NCBI RefSeq assembly: GCF_001640805.2
Contig: NC_066848.1
Location: 22,426,159 to 22,490,158 of the forward strand
From: Lates calcarifer
Taxonomy: Eukaryota; Chordata; Actinopteri; Centropomidae
DNA length: 64,000 nt
Direction of reading: 5' to 3'
Shown here: positions 57,235 through 64,000 of the stretch, piece by piece
Layout of the letters: the number at the start of each line of letters is the position of its first letter
How positions within the stretch are numbered: the stretch's first letter is position 1
Notes under the pieces: generated by a model
Seen by the model: the letters and a program-made list of their open reading frames with translations, nothing else
Databases searched by the model: none
What the model was told of the DNA's origin: nothing
Program-made: the position numbers and the translations under genes

Positions 57235-59357
57235 GTATGTAATGCCCCTGTTTAACCTTTATCAATATTGGATATTAGCCAGGACCAGTGTATTTGTCTG
57301 GAGGTCTTCTTGTGGGTCTGTAACTAAGGTTATAATCTCACTTTTCTTTCCTAGCTGTTTCCTCGTGCCCTTCCTTTCTGTTCACTGCAAATGTAAGACT
57401 CCGTCCTAATTCATCCCTGTTTTCTACTTCCTGTTCCTGTTGCCCTCAGCACAGGCTACCTGTCCCTCACTGCTTATCACATCCTCTCTGTTCTGTGCCT
57501 GGCCCTGTTTTGTACTGCTTCTTGTCTGGACTTTTCCTTCCTCCTTACTCTTGAAACACTTAGCATATTCCTGGTCTGTCTCTTTGTCCATTTCTTGAAT
57601 CCTGGTTTGGTCTATTTCTCGTCCCAAGTCTACCTGATCAAGCATTCACCAATATGACTTTCCTCCTCCTTTTCCCTTGAGGGAATAGTTACTTTCTGCA
57701 TAACAGTCAAGTATTTTTATTTTCTTTGGATTTTTCTGTTTCCTTTCAGTGCTGCAGAATGGATGGCTTAAAATCATCAAGCTTAGTGTCACCTGTGATT
57801 TGAACCATTTTGGACAGAGATGGATATATTCCAGCCACTTTTGTTGAAGGCAGCTGTTTGTCTGCATACTTCTTTCTGTTTTTGTTTTTTTTGTCTTTCA
57901 GATTTTCACAGATTTCTTTGTTTTTTCCTGTGCCCTCCTTTGGCCAGCATGGGTCTAATCCTTTAGTGTGCTTTACCAACTTCTCAGATAGTCTTTGTAT
58001 GTCCTTTTTAGGTGTTGGGTGTTTAATCCCTAGGATAGTTACTGGTCACTTCAATTTCTGATGAGTTCTTTCTTAATTTCAAACTCTATTAATTGATATT
58101 TTAATAATTTGGTTATTATGGTTTGGAGTGTTTATATGTTAGCTTAAGGTGTATTATGTTTATGGTCAGATTAGATCTGTGATGTTTAAATAAGCGGTCT
58201 TTTAATATTGCTTCATCTAATAGTTGCCAGTTTTGTAATAATGTTAGTTAAGCAGCATATATGTGATCCTTCAAATGCAGGTTATTACTGGGACATACTC
58301 TAATTAACTTTTTATTACTTCCCCCTACAACACAAGATCTGAACAGCAAGGCTGGGTGTTCCAGACAATACAAATCAGAACAACAACAAAGCTCATCAAA
58401 TTCGATAACTGGGAAAGTCCTTCTTAGAACTCATCCAATTTATTAGACATATGCAGATCATATGATGTCACGCAGAATGAATGAATATTGTGACATTCAG
58501 CACAGTAATTTGCACCGCATTTTAAAGCTTATTAATTTTTTTTATTTCTTATTTTTTCTGATATCACATATTTGTTACTCATGCTCAATTTTGAGCCTAC
58601 AGACTGTAGAGTATGCACCTTACTTAACTATATTTAGTGCTCAAGCCAGAATACAACCACATACTTCTATAAATCCAAAATAAAATAGATTTAAAAAACC
58701 ATCATAGAAATACTGACTGTACCCCTTTCTGACTACATCCCTTTCTGATTCACAAATCAGGATTTGTAGGAAAACATTTATCCAATTACTCTACAAATTG
58801 TAATTACTGTGTATATGTGTGTGTCTCTCTCTCAATTTCTAAATCTCTCAGGCACCACAAGGCCACCTAGGGGTTGCCAGATACTTCAATATCCTCAGCT
58901 GATTCACTTGTTGGTTACACAATTGGAAATGGTAAAAGAGCCCTCACAGCATAGATGAGTGTCATTATCCTTGTGCATGGCAACCAAATAAGATGCAGCT
59001 GTACTAGAGGCAGTAGACAGTGATCATACATGTATTTGACCATGATCATTTTGAATGCATTCATCAGCCACTTGGTAAGTACATAATGGAATTTTTTCTC
59101 TGTCCTGATGGACCATCCAGATTTTGAGAGAATGTGAGGGCTGTGTGGTGTTAAAACTCAGATTTTTAGACATCGAAAGGATAACTTACAGGTAGTGCAG
59201 TTATGTGTATGTTGTGTTAGAAGATTTATTAGCTTATTTATTTATTTTGATAAATAAAAGCAATAATGTGTGTTTTTTGTACACCCATAAGCATGTAGAA
59301 AGTAATACATATTAAACAGGATACAAGGCAGCACTGTTTGTGTCAACCTGAAACAAT
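57235..59357. other. Unassigned DNA
   Basis: Open frames on the minus strand at 57.4-58.0 kb encode Lys/Glu-rich, low-complexity products. The plus strand there is pyrimidine-rich, which explains them. TTTATT-rich simple sequence lies near 59230. Nothing else is supported. Confidence 0.5.
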
Positions 59358-59358
59358 A

Positions 59359-59845
59359 CAGTACTGTGCAAAAGTTTTAGGCACTTCAGATCTTTTTACT
59401 CGTATCCTTTATCACTATCATCAGGGAGGTGTCTGATCAGTCACAGATTAAATCTGCAGTAGGACAATGAGTCTAAACATATAAAGAACTGTCCTCAGAG
59501 ACAAAAAGAACAAGGAATCCTGCAATAGCTCAACATCACAGAGTCAGTCTGGGATTACATGAAGAGACAGAGGACATTGAGACAGCCTGAATCCACAGAG
59601 GAACTGAGGCAACTTCTCCAAGATGCTGGAACAAACTACCTAAGTACGGGTGTACTGAGGAGAACTGGAGCTGTTTTAAAGGCAAAGGGGGGATGGGTAT
59701 AATAGGAAATAGCTGATCTGATTTAGGTTTTTTCTGTTTGCTGCACTGTGCATGAGGTCAATTGATGAATGGAAATTAATCATGGGATTATTTTTGACAG
59801 CATCCTCACTTTACCTTTAGTGTCTAAAACTTTTGCACAGCACTG
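59359..59845. mobile_element. Tc1-derived element, copy 2, with transposase remnant
   Basis: Inverted ends CAGTACTGTGCAAAAGTTTT and AAAACTTTTGCACAGCACTG are flanked by TA on both sides (59357-59358 and 59846-59847), as expected for Tc1. Inside, on the plus strand, the stretch SVWDYMKRQRTLRQPESTEE at about 59545-59605 is the C-terminal part of a Tc1 transposase. The catalytic core is missing. It shares ends with the 6.57-6.90 kb MITE. Confidence 0.85.
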
Positions 59846-59914
59846 TATATTTAACAAGTTTTTTGTTTGTCATAAAGTATCATAATTGACTGACTGTCAT
59901 TTTCATTTCTGCAG

Positions 59915-60130
59915 AACATTTTTGCATTTAAGAGCAGAGGCAGTAAGAAGAGAGAGCACCTTGTCTCATTACTCTCTCAGTGAATTAATTGACCCGTGCG
60001 CCATTCCTATGGTGGCCAGTCAGTGCCTGGCCATGGGCAATGGTTCGATAAAAGCCCCACGGGCTGAGGAGAACAGCTGCCTGGCCTCAATCCATACCGA
60101 CGCTCCTGGTCTGGACACAGATGTCCTCAG
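59915..60130 (+). CDS. Candidate host exon D, unidentified
   Basis: A 216-nt block is preceded by a strong acceptor (CATTTTCATTTCTGCAG) and followed by CTCAG then GTTAGA. The frame is open throughout and reads HLRAEAVRRESTLSHYSLSE, then CAIPMVASQCLAMGNG and SCLASIHTDAPGLDTDVL. Its GC content is clearly higher than that of the flanking DNA. It starts and ends in phase 2. This is the most convincing exon in the window, but I do not recognise the protein. It could equally be a first coding exon, since in-frame ATGs are present. Confidence 0.5.
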
Positions 60131-62814
60131 GTTAGAATACCTCAGGAATATATTCACTCTGCTATGGAAAAACTTATTGACCTACTGTTGGATTAGTACA
60201 ATTCTCTGTCTATGGACAGTTTATCTTGCCTGTGTAAAATTATTATGAGTTTTTCCATATGTTTTATTGACGTGTGTGTGTGCACTGTGCGCTCTGTGAC
60301 TTTGGGGACGAATTTCAGACTGTTGAAGTAATGCACAAAAATGTATACGATTTCTCTTGTATGGGGCATCACCATCTGATTTTGGGGTCGGAAATTGGGG
60401 ATATTAATTTTGATATCAAGATTGATGTTAATAGTCTATATCAATATTCTATATTAATATCCGCAACTTACTCGGTCTGTGATATCTGAGATCGTGATTT
60501 CTCAATTCAGGGAAAATATATAAAAATATAAAATATAAAAATAGAAATAAAATAAAATAAAACAAAACTGTAATGATCCTACTAGACTGGTGAACTAGCT
60601 GCAGGTAAAATGAGCAGATATGGTGGAAACAAAATTTTTGTCTAGAACTCTATATAACTCTATGTAATCTATTTGTACTGAATGTTGAAATGTCTTATCA
60701 ATGGCAGAAATTAACGTTTACTTACAAGCAGAATGTTAAAACTGGCCTACTGAGAGTTGCAGTAGCTGAAGATTTTGGCTGGAATCCAGCTGGCTGAGGT
60801 TGTGGTGGTAACCATGGAAACGCAGGACCCAGGTGGATTCTCCCAAAGGCTGTGTCACCAGTTATCATGGTGATAGATTATTCTGCCAATGTCTCAGCTG
60901 TTCCATATTAGTTGAGTTTACCGGTAGACTTTCTGTCTCTGCAAACTTGGTTTCTTACAGACTTGTCTGCAGGCAGTTGTGTGATCTGCCAGCCTCTCTC
61001 GTGGGTTGATGAAAAATAACCACTAACATACTTAATGTTTGCTGGATAACTTTAGAGGGCTGGTGTCGGCCAGATGCTCTTAACACAATAAAACTGATTA
61101 ACTGATCCAGCAAAAGAATAAATTGTCTATATATGTCTAATTTCTTTAGTTAAAGTTATATATGGTCAGTAGTCTAACAATATCATAGTTTTCTGGTTTT
61201 CACTGAATTACTTGTAAGCATTTGATCAATAAAATTGTGTGCTTTACAGAATAGTTAGGCAATTATTTAATATAGTTTCAAACCTGAGGAGAAGTGTGGG
61301 CAATGTTAATCTAGACAACATTGGAATGTGATGTTATTTATGGCCAGAGATCTGGTGCAGAGAAAGATAAACGAGGAGGAGAAGACCTGTAGATCTGAGA
61401 GAGTCCAATCTGCAGACTTTCTTGACAAAAGCACAGTCTAATGTTTAATGCAGAGGTAAAGTTTGTTTCACAGAATGAAGATTTGGAGGGTGTTCATTCC
61501 CAGGGTCGAAATGAACCAGAGTCCATTAGAGTTTATTCTTCTGAGCTGGCCATTTTACCTTTGACCCCGGTTTGGGAGAAAGAGTTCCATACCCACTGGA
61601 TGTTGGGGAGGCTGGATAGCAGATGGGGGTTCAGGTCATAATTCTCATTGACCATACTTTTATCTCAGTGCATTTCTGGGTACATGTTCATATTTTTTTT
61701 CCTATGAACTCTGTAATAGCCTGATCACAGGTGCCAGGCTGATGTCAGGCTGATACCAGATGTCGCTGAAGGCCAAATAATTGGGGATGACGTGTCCAAC
61801 TGGGACACCTCACCATACTCAGTGGCCTGGTCTGATGGTGACAACATTACCAAAAATGGGATGGAAGGTTCAAGCACACAAGAGTTCGCAAGAGTTCTGG
61901 CACAGTTTCATGGTTTCATGGTTTCCAAAGGCCAGTAGCATAAGGGTTCTGGTTACATTTTATCTGTAATGTAACTGTGTATGGCTAAATTAATTATTAC
62001 TCTAATATACTATGTAATGTAAATGAAGATATAACTTGTAAGGTGGATTGTAGCACTGATTTTCCACCACAGTGGTAAGGGTCAGGTTTATTCAGGTAGC
62101 AGTTGGGGTTAGGATAAGCCTCCAGGACATTAAGGCAAATCTGTGTGATGTAACCAAAAGCGACTTAGCATGTGTGTGTGTGTGTTCTGCTGCATAAGTA
62201 AGAAATGTATTAATGTGCGTCTGTGACCAGTAGGGAATGCAGTAAATTGGACAAGCTCATCTTCTTGTTCATCCATCATAGTTGATCGTTGATAACTGTG
62301 GACTATCTCATTTTGTTGGATTTTGGTGCATATGGCTGCACAGACTAATCTGAGCCCAGAGTATTCTGTGGCACACTGGACAGGTCAGGGACAGGTTAGG
62401 AAGGAGCCCTCTCTCTCTGCCAGCGGTACCTGCAGACAGTGAATCATAAACCCTGTGCAGAACAGGATTGAGGGTGGGCAGCCATCTGCCTCAACTGGTT
62501 GGGTTGAGAGAGAGAGACAACAACAACAACAACAACAATAATAATAATAATAATCATCATCATCATAGCAATAGTAGTAGCAGGATCATGGGGGTAGCAG
62601 GTGGCTTGTGATCAGAGATCACAGAAATACCCGCACAATGTGACAGGCCACTCTGAATGCATTTTAATAAATTCAAATGGAATAAAGAGCAAAGATTATA
62701 TTATTGGATATTTTAATTAATGTTTTATATCAGCAGGTTGAGAGAGCTCTAGCTGCAGTTTTGTGACAATGCTTTGCTGTAATGACTCACCTAGTGACCC
62801 TTTTGTTTTCAGAC
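60131..62814. other. Unassigned DNA with a compound trinucleotide repeat
   Basis: A compound (ACA)n(ATA)n(ATC)n tract lies at about 62515-62565. GTGTGTGT runs occur near 60275 and 62173. The rest shows no gene or repeat that I recognise. Likely intron or intergenic. Confidence 0.5.
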
Positions 62815-63720
62815 CTATTTCTGGTGGTGAGATCTGAAAAGCTTTGAAAGCTACTGGCCCAAAAAAGTTGCCTGGGCCCAACAACTTTGATGCTTATCTT
62901 TTAAGGCTTGCAGTTGATTATATTGCTAAGCCTGTTGCTCTTATTTTTAATAAAAGCTTCCAGACTAATTCAATATCCAAAATCTGGGAAGTGGTCTATG
63001 TTCTCCCTCTGTTAAAGGGTAGGGAAGGGTAGTTCAGTTAGTACCCTATATCCAAACTTTGCCCCCTTGCCAAGATGTTAGAAGCTCAAGTAAATTCTCA
63101 ATTGAAACAATTCTTGGCAGATAATATTTTCAGTGAAAATCAGTCTGGCTTTAGGTCAAGTCATAGTACCATAACAGCACCTATGTTGGTAACAAAGAAT
63201 GTTATTAGTACCTTGGACAGAGAGCAGCACTGTCCTGCCATGTTTGTTGATCTGTCTAAAGCATTTGATTTGCTGACCATGAGCTGCTGTAGACTCAGTG
63301 ATGCCAATATGGATGATAAAGTCCCCCAAGGTTTAAGCCTAGCCCCTAGTCTAGGAAGGGCATGTCAACAGCTGTAGTACATCTTTACGCAAATGATGCA
63401 ATGGCTGTTGGTGAACTCCAATCTACCTTTAAACAGCTGCAGGTTTCATTGTATGATCTAAAGTTGGTTCTCACAGACACTTCCCATCTTTTCAAGAGTT
63501 CATTCCCAAATATTAGAATGACAGGCTCTCTTTTTAAGTACATTTTGAAAAACTAGTGAGACAATTGAAGATTTGGCTGGGTTTTGTCATTGAAATAAGG
63601 CCTGCTTTAATTTAGCTCTTAGGAAAACAGTTGCTCAGGCTATGCTCTTACATGACTATGGGGACATTATTTATATGCATGCTGCCTCCTCTGCACTCTG
63701 TATATCATAGTTATCTATGT
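62815..63720 (+). pseudogene. Non-LTR retrotransposon (LINE) reverse transcriptase, degenerate
   Basis: The reading shows the LINE RT order. KATGPKKLPGPNNFDAYLLR is the block before the fingers. It is followed by PVALIFNKSFQTNSISKIWE, then SENQSGFRSSHSTITA and PAMFVDLSKAFD, where motif A carries its Asp (D-L-S-K-A-F-D). After a deletion come VPQGLSLAPS (motif B) and HLYANDAMAV, the catalytic YADD motif with Ala-Asp changed to Ala-Asn. Stops and frame changes occur near 63033 and 63377. The sequence resembles the L2/Rex/CR1 group. The N-terminal endonuclease is absent. It is inactive. Confidence 0.8.
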
Positions 63721-63805
63721 TTTATATCCAACTCATTCTCCCATACGCATAGTGTACTATGATACTATACTACACTGCTATGATGAGGATACTACTATGT
63801 ATTCA

Positions 63806-64000
63806 ATTCAATTCAATTCAATTTTATTTATATAGCGCCATATCACAACAACAGTCATCTCAAGGCACTTTTCATATAGAGCAGGTCTAGATCATACTCT
63901 TTAAAATAGGTATTTACAGAGAGAGACCCAACAAATCCCACCAAGAGCAAGCACTAGGCGACAGTGGCAAGGAAAAACTTCCTTTTAAGAGGCAGAAACC
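63806..64000 (+). repeat. Teleost tail repeat running off the window
   Basis: ATTCAATTCAATTCAATTTT followed by ATTTATATAGCGCCATATC, TCTCAAGGCACTTTTCATAT, a GAGCAAGCACTAGGCGACAG block and CTTTTAAGAGGCAGAAACC at the edge. This is the fullest copy in the window. It shows the pre-insertion sequence of the 42.94 kb Tc1 site. Confidence 0.9.

Noticed and set aside
57424..57979. Lys/Glu-rich minus-strand frames
   Set aside because: The plus strand is pyrimidine-rich, which yields charged low-complexity frames by chance.

Overview
This window looks like non-coding chromosomal DNA from a ray-finned (teleost) fish, probably a percomorph. It is AT-rich and microsatellite-rich. It is packed with teleost-type repeats: Tc1-like transposons, a Tc1-derived MITE family, a BEL/Pao retroelement, a solo LTR, a fish-type Helitron with an endonuclease domain, a LINE reverse transcriptase, and several copies of the common tail repeat with the motif ATTTATATAGCGCC. 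No complete host gene is present. Three exon-like blocks between 54.2 and 60.1 kb have open frames bounded by splice consensus and are the best candidates for host coding sequence. I could not name them.

The main object lies at about 18.6-29.6 kb. It is an endogenous copy of a Polinton/Maverick-class virus (adintovirus-like; midsize dsDNA virus with a protein-primed family B DNA polymerase). Two inward-facing sets of genes converge near 23.4-23.8 kb. Rightward: two unrecognised accessory ORFs, a retroviral-type integrase with chromodomain, a penton-like minor capsid protein, a small basic pVI/pX-like protein and a double-jelly-roll-type major capsid protein. Leftward, from the other end: a coiled-coil protein, family B DNA polymerase, FtsK/A32-type packaging ATPase and two small conserved Polinton-type proteins. 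Each end has a TATA box facing inward. Penton and ATPase are intact. The integrase has one stop and an internal deletion, the major capsid protein has two frameshifts, and the polymerase has many frameshifts plus a deletion. I found no adenain-type protease and no terminal inverted repeats.

Other regions. 0-11 kb: intergenic or intronic DNA with a minus-strand solo LTR, a Tc1 fragment, a MITE and a TIR element. 11-16.6 kb: a 5.5-kb composite repeat with matching termini that contains long inverted arms and a nested Tc1. 16.6-17.6 kb: a GCATTCCC-type minisatellite interrupted by a SINE-like unit. 30.4-34 kb: a decayed Helitron (HUH Rep, PIF1-type helicase, endonuclease) on the minus strand. 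34-46 kb: a strongly G-poor stretch with duplicated blocks. It also holds a Tc1 fragment split by a solo LTR, a BEL element, an SGNH-hydrolase-like ORF, a second Tc1, a proline-rich ORF and exon-like blocks. 46.4-49.2 kb: a TIR element. 49.2-53.4 kb: tandem ~275-305 bp units and further copies of the 11-16 kb family. 54-62 kb: candidate host intron/exon sequence with repeats. 62.8-64 kb: a LINE fragment and a tail repeat running off the end.

All assignments come from reading the sequence and from knowledge of the families. No database search was run.
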